From Oligoflexia bacterium (GTDB taxonomy: Bacteria; Bdellovibrionota; UBA1018), in the NCBI GenBank assembly GCA_014378465.1, contig JACMNQ010000019.1:1-36425 (forward strand): 36,425 nt of DNA, given 5' to 3'. Every line of letters starts with the position of its first letter. Position 1 is the stretch's first letter. Below, one piece after another: positions 27,710 through 36,057 of the stretch. Position numbers and translations under genes: made by a program. A model generated the notes under the pieces. The model saw nothing but the letters and a program-made list of their open reading frames with translations. It did no database searches and was not told where the DNA came from.

Positions 27710-27821
27710 ACTTCGATGCCTGGAGTCTTTCAATGCTGCAAATTCCAACGAAGAATGACCGTGAGCAATGAATATGTAAAGAAATTGGCGTTTTCGACCG
27801 AAGAGTTTTTGGGAGACCTCT

Positions 27822-29072
27822 ATGCACGCCAAACTTTCAGTCCACGGGCTTTCAATTGCAGTCCTCATTTCACTGCAGCTAATGACCCCTTCAGCTTCGG
27901 CGGACATGGTGGATTTTCTGACGAACAAAGGGACGAAGACTCCTGTGAAGGCTGACGGGAAAGCGCAAGCCCCCGTGAAAGCCAAAGCGCATTTCGGAAC
28001 GGGTCCGGTGGACGCTGCGCCTCCGTCAAACATTCCATCCATCCCGCTCAAGGTTTTTCCCTGTGATGAGTATAAAGATCAGTACCAACTGGCGCGCCCG
28101 GGTTTTCAGATCGATCAGAGCCTGAATTACGTGGTCTGCAGTGGCGAGACGGTCATTCAGGACAAGGCGAAACAGCTCTGTATCTGCAAGAACAACAGTT
28201 ACAAGATCTATCAGCTGACTTCCGCCGGTGTTGATCCTGGTGAGACCCAAGACACAAAGAACAGTAAGGACGCGAAAGCCGCTCCGGCCGTGAAGCCCGA
28301 TGAAAACGCGAAAACTGAAAAAGCACCCGCCGCGAAACCCCTCGCGCACGAGACCACTGACGAAGCGAAGCAGCCTAAAAAAGACACTGCAGCGGTCTTG
28401 AAAAAAGACGAAAACCCGCACTTCAAACTCATGACCAGTGACGGAAAGGTTCTCGCTCCTCGAACAGTTTCCCACGAACCGCAAGCGCCCGAAAAAGATC
28501 CCGGGATCAGAAAGCACGCCCCGAAATCGACTGAAGTTGCGAAAGATGCGCCCGTGAAGGCACCTGCGTCCCATCCTGCGGCGACGCCACCTGCGAAAAC
28601 CGACACCGCAAAAACTGAAACAGCGAAAGCGGAGCGAAAGCACGCTGAAGCGAAGAAGAAGTCTGGGGCCGCTGTAGGTGAGAAAAAAAGGCATGAAGGC
28701 GCGAACAACACTTCTGCCGCGTGCGCGGTTCCAGGCAAACTCGATCCGATGGCGCTTGAAATCGCTGCATTGAAGAAAAAAGTGGACCTTCTCGAAGCGG
28801 AGCTTGCACAAGCTGAAGCCAAGTCCGTACCGGCTGCACCCCCTGCTCCGGCTGCGACCGTGCCTGCTGCAACAGCGCCGGCTCCCCTGCTTTCAAAAGA
28901 TTCGGTTGACCAGGCCGTCACCCCTGCCAGCGGCAGTGACTATGGCCACGTCACCACCTACCCTACGGCTGAGAGTCCCTGGGGGCCTGCCAAAGGGCCG
29001 TCTCCAGCGTCGGTTCTCCCCGTGAAACCGCCCAAAGTTTCCGAATCAACCACTGAACAGTACGACTACTGA
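27822..29072 (+). CDS. Exported Ala/Lys/Pro-rich protein with N-terminal four-Cys module
   Basis: I cannot assign this 416-residue protein to a family. It has a signal peptide (MHAKLSVHGLSIAVLISLQL, cleavage after ASA near residue 27). A compact module with four cysteines follows (FPCDEY, then YVVCSGE, then LCICKNNSYKIYQL). The middle 200 residues are low-complexity, rich in Lys, Ala, Pro, Glu and Asp, and probably extended. A short coiled coil (MALEIAALKKKVDLLEAELAQ) lies near residue 310, and a Pro/Ala-rich tail ends in QYDY. GGGAG precedes the ATG at good spacing. The gene follows the hybrid kinase by 112 bases, and the next gene, 176 bases on, shares the four-Cys module. The long charged region may span the cell wall or periplasm, like TonB-type linkers; that is inference. 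Confidence 0.8.
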   Translation: MHAKLSVHGLSIAVLISLQLMTPSASADMVDFLTNKGTKTPVKADGKAQAPVKAKAHFGTGPVDAAPPSNIPSIPLKVFPCDEYKDQYQLARPGFQIDQSLNYVVCSGETVIQDKAKQLCICKNNSYKIYQLTSAGVDPGETQDTKNSKDAKAAPAVKPDENAKTEKAPAAKPLAHETTDEAKQPKKDTAAVLKKDENPHFKLMTSDGKVLAPRTVSHEPQAPEKDPGIRKHAPKSTEVAKDAPVKAPASHPAATPPAKTDTAKTETAKAERKHAEAKKKSGAAVGEKKRHEGANNTSAACAVPGKLDPMALEIAALKKKVDLLEAELAQAEAKSVPAAPPAPAATVPAATAPAPLLSKDSVDQAVTPASGSDYGHVTTYPTAESPWGPAKGPSPASVLPVKPPKVSESTTEQYDY

Positions 29073-29248
29073 AGTCAGTCAATCGTTCTGAAATTGCGGG
29101 AAAATGCGCGATTTTTCGGCTTCCGGCACACCCCGTGTCGATCAGGACCTATTCCTGACTTCTTGACTATACTATTTAAACCCGACAAAATAGGTCTAGG
29201 GATCAAGATTTCCGTCCGGATAGCCGATCGGGAATGTGGGGGAATGTG
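29073..29248 (+). other. Intergenic region with possible promoter for the exported-protein operon
   Basis: These 176 bases are more AT-rich than their surroundings, and the GAAAAT...ATTTTTC stretch at about 29099-29117 could form a weak hairpin. TTGACT, TATACT and a run of A/T bases at 29163-29191 suggest a promoter. Confidence 0.4.
29163..29191 (+). promoter_or_regulatory. Candidate promoter of the 29249-34426 operon
   Basis: TTGACT at 29163-29168 is followed after 17 bases by CAAAAT at 29186-29191. An alternative -10 element TATACT lies at 29168-29173 but has no good -35 element. The region is the only AT-rich promoter-like stretch before the operon. Confidence 0.3.
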
Positions 29249-32200
29249 ATGACTCGCAACAATAGTAAATTCAGCGCCAGTGGCTCCAACCGCTCCGGAC
29301 TTCCGAGAGTCGCAGGCCTGGCGTTCAGCGCTTTCATTCTCCTCAGCTCTTCTTCAGCTTTCGCGGTCAGCAACTCCTTCAAATGCGACTCTTACATTTC
29401 CGGCCAAGGCTACCTGATTCCTCCTACCCAGAGCGACTACCTCGTCTGCAGCACCAGCGTGATGCGTGACCCTTCGGCTGCCAACAGTTCGGCCGGTGCC
29501 TGGTGCAAGTGTTCAGGCAATGCCTATTCCGTGAAATCAAAACCGGCCAACGCGAAGCCAGCTGCGACTGCCGCCAAACCTGCATCATCGGCTGCATCAG
29601 CGGCCTCTTCATGGAATGCTCCTGCGAAAAAGGAAGCGAAGAATTCAAATCTCGAAACCAATAAAGACGGCTGGACCTATGTGAAAGGGCACGAGCCAAA
29701 ACCCTCGCCTGCCGCCGCTCAAAAAAATGCGAAAGTGCCAGCAAATGCTTCTGCAAAAAATTCGACCCGCGCTTGCGCAGGTCCAAATTGCGGAGCCGAT
29801 GCACCGCTTGCGAATGCACCTGCCAAAGCGGTGAGCACTCTTGATGAAACTGCCAAAAAATTCGCAGCACTTCCTGAAAATGCAAAAGCTGCGAATACCA
29901 AAGGCTTGTCCGGTAAGATCACCTTCACTCCCAAACCCATGACTGATGCGGAAAATGAAGCGGCTGCTCAGGGACTCAAGGGGGAACCCGCGGGCAAACC
30001 TCCGGCTGCCGTTGCCAAAGCACAGTCTCCGGCTGCAACCGGAATCGCTGGCAAGAGAACTTACAATCCCACGCCCACGACTGACACGCAGAACGAAGCG
30101 ACTGCATCAGACCTCAAAGGGAGTCCTGCCGGGAAGCGTCCCGCTGCACTCAATGCGCAGAATCAGCCTGCCAAAGGTACAGCCGGAAAAATCATGTTTA
30201 CTCCCAAACCCATGACTGATGCGGAAAATGAAGCTGCCGCTCAGGGACTCAAGGGCAATCCCGCTGCCAAGCCTGTTGCTGCCGCCGGCGCAAATGGGAG
30301 CGCGACGAACGTAGGTTTCAATCGAACTCAGACCGGCCTTCCGGGCTCGAACGTTAAATTCGGTGCCTCAGGAAACTCCCAGAGTCCTGAGGCTTCAGCA
30401 AAACTCAATCCATCAACCGTCTCTCCTTCACTCAAGACTCCGACTCCCCAGAGCGCCATCAACGATTATTACAAAGGCAAGAACCCGAGCAGTGGCGCGT
30501 CTGATCCAGCCGCTGCCACGACTGCGGCTGCCTCCGCATCCAGAGGCGGCGCTCCGGTCGGACTCTCCGCTGACCGCGTGCCAGGAGTCATGACTCCTGC
30601 CAAATTCAACGCGTCCGGGAACACCCAGAGTCCTGATGCTTCAGCAAAATCCGATCCTTCAACCATCTCTCCTTCACTCAAGACTCCGACTTCCCAGAGC
30701 GCCATCAACGATTATTACAAAGGCAAGAACCCGAGCAGTGGCGCGTCTGATCCAGCCGCTGCTGCGGCTGCCTCCGCATCCAGAGGCGGCGCTCCGGTCG
30801 GACTCTCCGCTGACCGCGTGCCAGGAGTCATGACTCCTGCAACTTTGAACAAGGGCGATGATCCGACTCAGAATGCGGCATCGCACACCTGGGGCTCCTC
30901 ACCGAACTCAAACTCGTTGAACTATGGAATCGCCAAACCAGGTGATGATCCTGCTCAGCCGGCGGCTTCTCATGTTTTTGGCGGAACGGATCCAGCCGCT
31001 GCCTCACGTGGAGCCGACGATGTCACGAAGTCTGCTGCATCTCATACTTTCGGCGGAACAACCGGAAACAGCGGTTCTTCTGATCCGAGCATTAAAATGC
31101 CGACGACCAAAGACGGCATCAGCGATTACTACAAAAATAGGAACCCAAGCGACGGCGCGCCCGCAACGACCAGTGCGACCACTCCCGTCGCCTCAGCTCA
31201 GGGCGGTGGCAAGGTCGGCCTCACGGGCGGAAACTACACTCCTCAGTCACCTGCGAAACTGGACACTTCAGGCAGTCCTGCCATGACGAGCAACTTCGGA
31301 AAGACGAATCCGACGCTTGCGCCTGCCGATCAAAAAGCGGCCATCAAGAGCTACTATTGGGACAAGGCAACGGCTGATCGAGCAGCAAATCAGGCGGGTG
31401 CTGCGGGCGTGACATCACCTCAGAGTCCGACAGGCCAGATTTCAAAATTGGAATCCAAACCGGTCGGCCTTTCAGATCGATCAGCTACTGGACTGGCGGC
31501 AACTAACGCTGCAGACAGCGCTGCCGCGGCAGCGCGCACGCCGGCGGCAACTAACGCTGCCGGGACTACTCCGGCATCCCCTGTCGCATTGACCGACAGA
31601 GAGAAAAAAGCTCAAAGAGATGGCCTCGACCGCGATGAAAAAAGGGAAATTGGCAGAAGTCTTCAGGGCTATAGCGGGCTGCAGGGTAAAGATGAGTGCT
31701 CGGTCGGATCAATGATCGACGGAAAATTTCGTTGTGACGGCACTAGAGGACTGGTCAGCGGTGCCGTCACCGCAAATGCCCTGTCACAAGCCGCGGCAAG
31801 CACGGCAACACAGATCGCTGGAGCGACAGCGCAAAATAAAGCAACTACTGACGGCACGCAATCCTCGGTCAATCTTGAAGCTGCTAAACTTCAAAACACG
31901 ACCGGAATGACCCAAGTGGGAATTGGCGCCGTCAATGCAGTTCTCGGTGTGCTGCAATTGAACAAAGGCACTCTTCACAAAAGACAGGCTCAAGACCTGA
32001 ATGCTGGCAGTCCAAGTCTGAGAAGCAAAGTCAAATTTCAGGACAGCGAAGGAAATGAAGTTCAACTGATGAATGAAGTCGCCGGTACGACTCAGGCCTT
32101 TCAACAACAGGCCATCGCCGCAAAACAAAATGAGGTCTTGAGAAAAGCGGCGGATGAGCAGTCCACGATCAGCTCAGCTGCCAAAGGTGGAGCCCTGGTG

Positions 32201-32929
32201 TCCATTCTTACAGGTGCACAGATGATTGGACAGGGTGCAGTCAATATGGCCGCCGCAAAAGCTGCAAAAGCCCGAGCCGCCGAACTTGCCAACCTCGAAG
32301 GCCGCGGCGGAAAAATTCCGGGTTTCGACAATACGAACCTGACCAACCAGGATAGCGGAGCCAGAGGTGCCAATTCGATCACGGGGGACGGCACGAGCAC
32401 CATACTCGATGCTACGAGCGACACTTCTGGAGCGGACACTACGGCTTCACTTGGAGCTCCATTCAATCCCGGCCAGGCCGATAACTCAGTCAATCCAGGT
32501 GCACCCTCTGGTGCATTTGAAAAAGGATCTACTGGCGGACCTGCAGCCGGTGGAAGTGGCGGCGGCGGCATGGGCGGCGGCGGTGGCACTTCCCCCTCTG
32601 ATTCAGGTGCGGCGACTGATCCTGCGGCCAAATATGCTGAACAGGTCAAAACTCAGGGCAACTATGAAGGCGGCGGCGGTGGTGCGAGAGCCGGCGGCGC
32701 AGGTGGCGGCAAAGCCGATGCCGGACTTGACCTCAATGGACTGCTTGCGCAGTTCTTGCCGAAGCCTGAAGAAGAAAAAGACAAGCACAACAGCATTCTG
32801 GAATATGGATCCCGCTCCCCTGCGAGCGATGGTGCACCAGAAGCCTTGCTCGGCAAGGACGCCAATCTGTTTCAGCGCATCAGCGAGACCTATAAAGACA
32901 AAAACGGCAAAGGGTTTGTGGGGATCTAA
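29249..32929 (+). CDS. Giant exported repeat protein with four-Cys module and RS-x-AS/LFxxIS tail
   Basis: This 1226-residue protein belongs to no family I recognise. It has a signal peptide (VAGLAFSAFILLSSSSAFA, cleavage near residue 33), then a four-Cys module (FKCDSY, DYLVCS, WCKCSGNAYSV) like that of the preceding gene product. A further Cys pair lies in RACAGPNCGAD. Residues 220-605 hold tandem repeats: three units of about 45 residues, two nearly identical units of about 80 residues, and three DDxxxxAASHxxG units. Around residues 810-1020 are Ala-rich helices, two of them hydrophobic, with a Cys pair at their start (CSVGSMIDGKFRC). A Gly-rich linker leads to the tail, with SRSPASD and DANLFQRISETY. 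The ATG at 29249 has GGGGGA six bases upstream; an ATG at 29234 has none. The next gene begins three bases after the stop. Confidence 0.8.
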   Translation: MTRNNSKFSASGSNRSGLPRVAGLAFSAFILLSSSSAFAVSNSFKCDSYISGQGYLIPPTQSDYLVCSTSVMRDPSAANSSAGAWCKCSGNAYSVKSKPANAKPAATAAKPASSAASAASSWNAPAKKEAKNSNLETNKDGWTYVKGHEPKPSPAAAQKNAKVPANASAKNSTRACAGPNCGADAPLANAPAKAVSTLDETAKKFAALPENAKAANTKGLSGKITFTPKPMTDAENEAAAQGLKGEPAGKPPAAVAKAQSPAATGIAGKRTYNPTPTTDTQNEATASDLKGSPAGKRPAALNAQNQPAKGTAGKIMFTPKPMTDAENEAAAQGLKGNPAAKPVAAAGANGSATNVGFNRTQTGLPGSNVKFGASGNSQSPEASAKLNPSTVSPSLKTPTPQSAINDYYKGKNPSSGASDPAAATTAAASASRGGAPVGLSADRVPGVMTPAKFNASGNTQSPDASAKSDPSTISPSLKTPTSQSAINDYYKGKNPSSGASDPAAAAAASASRGGAPVGLSADRVPGVMTPATLNKGDDPTQNAASHTWGSSPNSNSLNYGIAKPGDDPAQPAASHVFGGTDPAAASRGADDVTKSAASHTFGGTTGNSGSSDPSIKMPTTKDGISDYYKNRNPSDGAPATTSATTPVASAQGGGKVGLTGGNYTPQSPAKLDTSGSPAMTSNFGKTNPTLAPADQKAAIKSYYWDKATADRAANQAGAAGVTSPQSPTGQISKLESKPVGLSDRSATGLAATNAADSAAAAARTPAATNAAGTTPASPVALTDREKKAQRDGLDRDEKREIGRSLQGYSGLQGKDECSVGSMIDGKFRCDGTRGLVSGAVTANALSQAAASTATQIAGATAQNKATTDGTQSSVNLEAAKLQNTTGMTQVGIGAVNAVLGVLQLNKGTLHKRQAQDLNAGSPSLRSKVKFQDSEGNEVQLMNEVAGTTQAFQQQAIAAKQNEVLRKAADEQSTISSAAKGGALVSILTGAQMIGQGAVNMAAAKAAKARAAELANLEGRGGKIPGFDNTNLTNQDSGARGANSITGDGTSTILDATSDTSGADTTASLGAPFNPGQADNSVNPGAPSGAFEKGSTGGPAAGGSGGGGMGGGGGTSPSDSGAATDPAAKYAEQVKTQGNYEGGGGGARAGGAGGGKADAGLDLNGLLAQFLPKPEEEKDKHNSILEYGSRSPASDGAPEALLGKDANLFQRISETYKDKNGKGFVGI
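29912..30301 (+). repeat. Three tandem 45-46-residue repeats in the giant exported protein
   Basis: Units start at 29912, 30050 and 30185 with GKITFTP, GKRTYNP and GKIMFTP. Units 1 and 3 are nearly identical at DNA level over 29927-29982 and 30200-30255 (two mismatches seen in 56 bases), while unit 2 has diverged. Close identity of non-adjacent units points to gene conversion or to a duplication of a two-unit block. Confidence 0.85.
30357..30840 (+). repeat. Near-identical tandem duplication of about 240 bp
   Basis: Copy 1 is 30357-30601 and copy 2 is 30602-30840. They encode 82 and 80 residues, each with SAINDYYKGKNPSSGASD and GLSADRVPGVMTPA. The last 130 bases differ mainly by a 6-base indel in an Ala-coding stretch. 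Diverged copies of the YY element continue downstream (GISDYYKNRNPS, AIKSYYWDKA), so the array is older but the last duplication or conversion is recent. Confidence 0.92.
30854..31063 (+). repeat. Three DDxxxxAASHxxG repeats
   Basis: The units are GDDPTQNAASHTWG, GDDPAQPAASHVFG and ADDVTKSAASHTFG, spaced 24-29 residues apart. The conserved acidic pair and His could bind metal, but no such role is known for this pattern. Confidence 0.75.
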
Positions 32930-32932
32930 TTT

Positions 32933-34408
32933 ATGAAAGCTGAAGTCAAGCATTCAATTCAATTCCGCTTCAAGTCCTGGGTCCTGATTGGGCTAGTGAG
33001 TCTGTCAACGATGGCGTCGACGGGACATGTTGCGTGGGCAACCGATGTCGATAGTGTTTGCGGCAAGGAATTGAAACCAGCAAAAGACGGTGATGCCCAG
33101 GCTTCACAATTCAAAGAATATTGTGCTGCCGCAAAATCAGCAGACGAAGCCGCAAGTGCAAACGCTGCCATCTGGAAATTGTGGGCAGGAGTTGCTACTC
33201 TCTGCACTTATTCGTGTGTAATGTCTTATACGAATCCAGCGAGCTTTTTTGCGACTAATCTGAGTGCCGTCGGAATCGGGAAATATTTGTCCGCTTGTTC
33301 AGGCGCAAACCTGGGGGTGTCGGCGGCAGATGCTCTCATCACGAAAAATTACATGGGTGCACTGATGGGTATTGCGAGTACGGTGGCTACGCAGTTCATG
33401 TTTGGGGATACTGTAGCAAAGAAGACGGCTGAGACGTCAACAACCGTGGTGAAGGCAGCTGTCAAGACGGAAGCCGCAGTAGATGGAGCTGCCGGCGGTC
33501 CAGGAGCTGAAGTAGTCGAAACATCAACGACTAAAGTTGCAGATGTAAGCACCAAAACTGAGACTACTGTCACGAAACAAAAAGCTGACCACGGCGCATG
33601 CGTGACCGCAGCTATGTCTGCTTTCACTGCGATCACCAAACGCCATAGTATGGTCCAAGCTGAAGACTCAGTCAAATCAAGCGTTGAATCCGCTCAAAGC
33701 TTGTTGTCTCAACAAACCTCCGCCGATTCTCAAGCTGCTCCTAGTTCATTCGCTTTCAATAACAAAGGGAACGGACCTGGCGGTGGGAGCACCGGATCGT
33801 CGGGAATGACAGGGAACTCTCAGGGAGCGAGTGAGGGAAATTCTTCTGATCCATGCAGAGCTGCCAAGAACGGCGGCGGCTCACAATCCTTCATCTCCTG
33901 CGCGGTTTCGAACGATTCCAACTTTCCAGGGTTTGTTGCTCATCCCGACTTTGCGAAAGACTTTGCGAAAATCACGAAACAATCACTGGATTCGTTTCTG
34001 AATAATGCGTCTTCACCTTCAGCTGCCCTTGCGAGCGGGATGGCTGGCTCAGGCGCAAGCTCCAGCAGCCTCAGCCAACTCGCCTCCTTGGGCCAGCAGT
34101 TGGAAGCATCGATTGATAATAATGTATCTGGCACCTCGTATTCTCACAGCGGAGGTGGGGCAGCCGCAAGTTCTGCATCGTCCGAACCGGACCTGGGTGC
34201 AATGATGGCCGGCTTGATGGGGCAATTCGGCGGCAAAGATGGAGATAAAGCTGCGGGTCCAGGCAACGTCGCCACGGTGTACTTCAATACTCGAGGAAGA
34301 TCACCTTCTTCAATCGCGGAAGACCGCACCATCAGCATCTTTGACCGCATTACAGTTCGGTATCTCACCATTGATAAAAAATACTCTTACGGATCAGTAG
34401 CTCAATAG
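32933..34408 (+). CDS. Exported Cys/Ala-rich protein with hydrophobic core and C-terminal tail motif
   Basis: I cannot assign this 491-residue protein to a family. It begins with a signal peptide (WVLIGLVSLSTMASTGHVAWA, cleavage near residue 37). The mature N-terminal half is helical and hydrophobic with paired cysteines: SVCGKEL, KEYCAAA, then TLCTYSCVMSY (a C-x3-C pair) and YLSACSGANLG, with a possible membrane stretch near residues 75-150. A Thr/Lys/Val-rich segment and ACVTAAMSAFTAI follow. The second half is Ser/Gly-rich and ends with GRSPSSIAEDR and ISIFDRITVRYL, matching the tail of both neighbours. The ATG lies three bases after the preceding stop, with GGGGAT upstream, so co-translation is likely. 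A membrane-inserted or disulfide-stabilised envelope subunit is inference. Confidence 0.8.
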   Translation: MKAEVKHSIQFRFKSWVLIGLVSLSTMASTGHVAWATDVDSVCGKELKPAKDGDAQASQFKEYCAAAKSADEAASANAAIWKLWAGVATLCTYSCVMSYTNPASFFATNLSAVGIGKYLSACSGANLGVSAADALITKNYMGALMGIASTVATQFMFGDTVAKKTAETSTTVVKAAVKTEAAVDGAAGGPGAEVVETSTTKVADVSTKTETTVTKQKADHGACVTAAMSAFTAITKRHSMVQAEDSVKSSVESAQSLLSQQTSADSQAAPSSFAFNNKGNGPGGGSTGSSGMTGNSQGASEGNSSDPCRAAKNGGGSQSFISCAVSNDSNFPGFVAHPDFAKDFAKITKQSLDSFLNNASSPSAALASGMAGSGASSSSLSQLASLGQQLEASIDNNVSGTSYSHSGGGAAASSASSEPDLGAMMAGLMGQFGGKDGDKAAGPGNVATVYFNTRGRSPSSIAEDRTISIFDRITVRYLTIDKKYSYGSVAQ

Positions 34409-34425
34409 GAACTTCGGGGGAAGTT

Positions 34426-35886
34426 ATGAAAAGCAGTTCATTAATCGTACTCTTTATCGCAAGTCTCACAGCGGGCCCACAAAATTTGGCATATTCACAA
34501 ACGAGAGATCGGTCAACCGGGCCAAGAAGTGCGGATAATTATTCGTCCATTCAAGCGGCCGCCCCCGAGGCACCTTCCTGTGAAAACCTCTGCGATAAGT
34601 TTGTTAAGAATATAGAGGGAAATCAAGTCTTCTACGGTCTTGACGGCATCAACCACAATAATAACTGGGGACCATCAGATGACAAATGGTGTGGACAGCA
34701 CGGTATCGCAACCGATAGCTCAGTCCAGCCTGCAGTTCCCTATACTGCAACTGCCGAAGACATAAAGGACAAAGTAAACTATAATAGAAAAATGGATCAA
34801 TGCGGTTACCACAATTCAGAGCTCGCACTTAAGTGCCAAGCATACACCCTCATACAAACCGCTCGTAAATTTAACACTGTGCTAGCGTGCATCGACACTG
34901 CGGCAGCCGCCACCTGCCTTACCGAATGTGCAATGGACAACAGTACTCTTGGAACTGCGGCTCTTGCACATACAGTTACAAGCTTTTGTAAGGTCTCGGG
35001 CGCTGCCGCAGGAGTTTTAGAAGTTGCCAATCTGGCAACAATGGATGAAATGAGCGGCGGTAAGCGACTTTTAGCGGGCGCTGCCGCAGCTGCCGGCGGC
35101 GCTGTCGCCGTGGGCGCTGTCGCGGTAAACGGAGCGGGAGCGTTAAGCCCTTGTATATCCGCTGTACTTTTTGGCGTGTTAGCCGGAGTACGCTTCGGCA
35201 ATGCGAACGATAATAGAGCAAAGGATGCAGCATGTGCCTCCATCCAAACACTCTGGAGTCAATCAAGCAGCGCAAACCCAAATGGCGATGCTGGGCATGG
35301 CAACGGCGGCCAGTTCGGCGGCGGAAACCAAACGGGCTTAGCAGCTGGTTCCCGCAATGGCGGCTACTCCAGTTCAACCGGCCCGGGCGGCTCAACCGCA
35401 CAATATGAGAACGGCTTAAGGCAAGCTCTTGCTTCCACCGACGGTGGCGCCCTTCTCAATACACCCTTAGGTAAACGCGCAGTAGAATTGGCCCCTACCG
35501 TCGACAGTGATAAGATCATGAAAGACATCAGCAGCGGTCTATCACCTGGTCAAGCCGTGACGAATGCACTCGGGGCTGCGAGCCCAGAAAGCGCGTCACT
35601 TTTAGCGAAGATCGATGGAGCTACAAAAGAGTACATGTCTCGCCACGGGGTCGAAGGCTCGAGCTATGCGGGAGGCGGTGGCTCTGGTGGCTCAAAAGCA
35701 GAAGGCTCCTCTGGCTTTGCGGGATTTGAAAGACCAAGCGCAAATGCTTCTGCTTCAGGCGACATGAATTTCAAGACCGACAGATCCATTGCATCTACCG
35801 ATATTTGGCACACAGGCAGCAAGCTCAACTTGTTCCAGATTGTTTCTGGAAAAATTGAAAAGGTGTCTATACCGTTGGTAAAATGA
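34426..35886 (+). CDS. Exported Cys/Ala/Gly-rich protein with hydrophobic hairpin and tail motif
   Basis: I cannot assign this 486-residue protein to a family. It has a signal peptide (LIVLFIASLTAGPQNLAYS, cleavage near residue 24). An N-terminal region with cysteines (SCENLCDKF, KWCGQHG, QCGYHN) is followed by a helical core with KCQAY, LACID, ATCLTECAM (C-x3-C) and SFCKV. A glycine/alanine-rich hydrophobic hairpin near residues 205-265 (LLAGAAAAAGGAVAVGAVAV, then CISAVLFGVLAGVRFG) could insert into a membrane. A Gly-rich linker leads to the tail DRSIASTD and LNLFQIVSGKIE. Codon use is more AT-rich than upstream genes, with many TTA, ATA and AAT codons. GGGGAAG precedes the ATG, 17 bases after the preceding stop. 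Confidence 0.8.
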   Translation: MKSSSLIVLFIASLTAGPQNLAYSQTRDRSTGPRSADNYSSIQAAAPEAPSCENLCDKFVKNIEGNQVFYGLDGINHNNNWGPSDDKWCGQHGIATDSSVQPAVPYTATAEDIKDKVNYNRKMDQCGYHNSELALKCQAYTLIQTARKFNTVLACIDTAAAATCLTECAMDNSTLGTAALAHTVTSFCKVSGAAAGVLEVANLATMDEMSGGKRLLAGAAAAAGGAVAVGAVAVNGAGALSPCISAVLFGVLAGVRFGNANDNRAKDAACASIQTLWSQSSSANPNGDAGHGNGGQFGGGNQTGLAAGSRNGGYSSSTGPGGSTAQYENGLRQALASTDGGALLNTPLGKRAVELAPTVDSDKIMKDISSGLSPGQAVTNALGAASPESASLLAKIDGATKEYMSRHGVEGSSYAGGGGSGGSKAEGSSGFAGFERPSANASASGDMNFKTDRSIASTDIWHTGSKLNLFQIVSGKIEKVSIPLVK

Positions 35887-36057
35887 AGCGGTACTGTTGC
35901 CCGTAATAGAGTCTAAAAATTAAGCAAAAGGCTGCCATTTAAATGACGATCTAGTGCTTGCAAGCTGAGCACGAGCATTCCTCAATGAAAGCTTTTTATA
36001 CAAACCACTTTCCCTTACACTCAATGGAACGCATTGAAACGATAGGGAACCTCCAAG
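35887..36057 (+). other. AT-rich gap before the last partial gene
   Basis: The 171 bases contain the palindrome GCTTGCAAGC flanked by GTGC/GCAC near 35953-35973, which could form a short hairpin, but no T tract follows. No gene is supported here; a small plus-strand frame starting at 35958 is out of frame with the signal-peptide gene that follows and lacks protein character. Confidence 0.4.

Noticed and set aside
28026..28921. Two long minus-strand frames opposite the Ala/Lys/Pro-rich protein
   Set aside because: They mirror a low-complexity gene, consist mainly of Phe/Arg or Ala/Ser runs, and lack start signals.
29912..30840. CRISPR-like repeat array
   Set aside because: The repeats are in-frame protein repeats of 135-245 bases with coding character and no spacer pattern; no cas genes are present.
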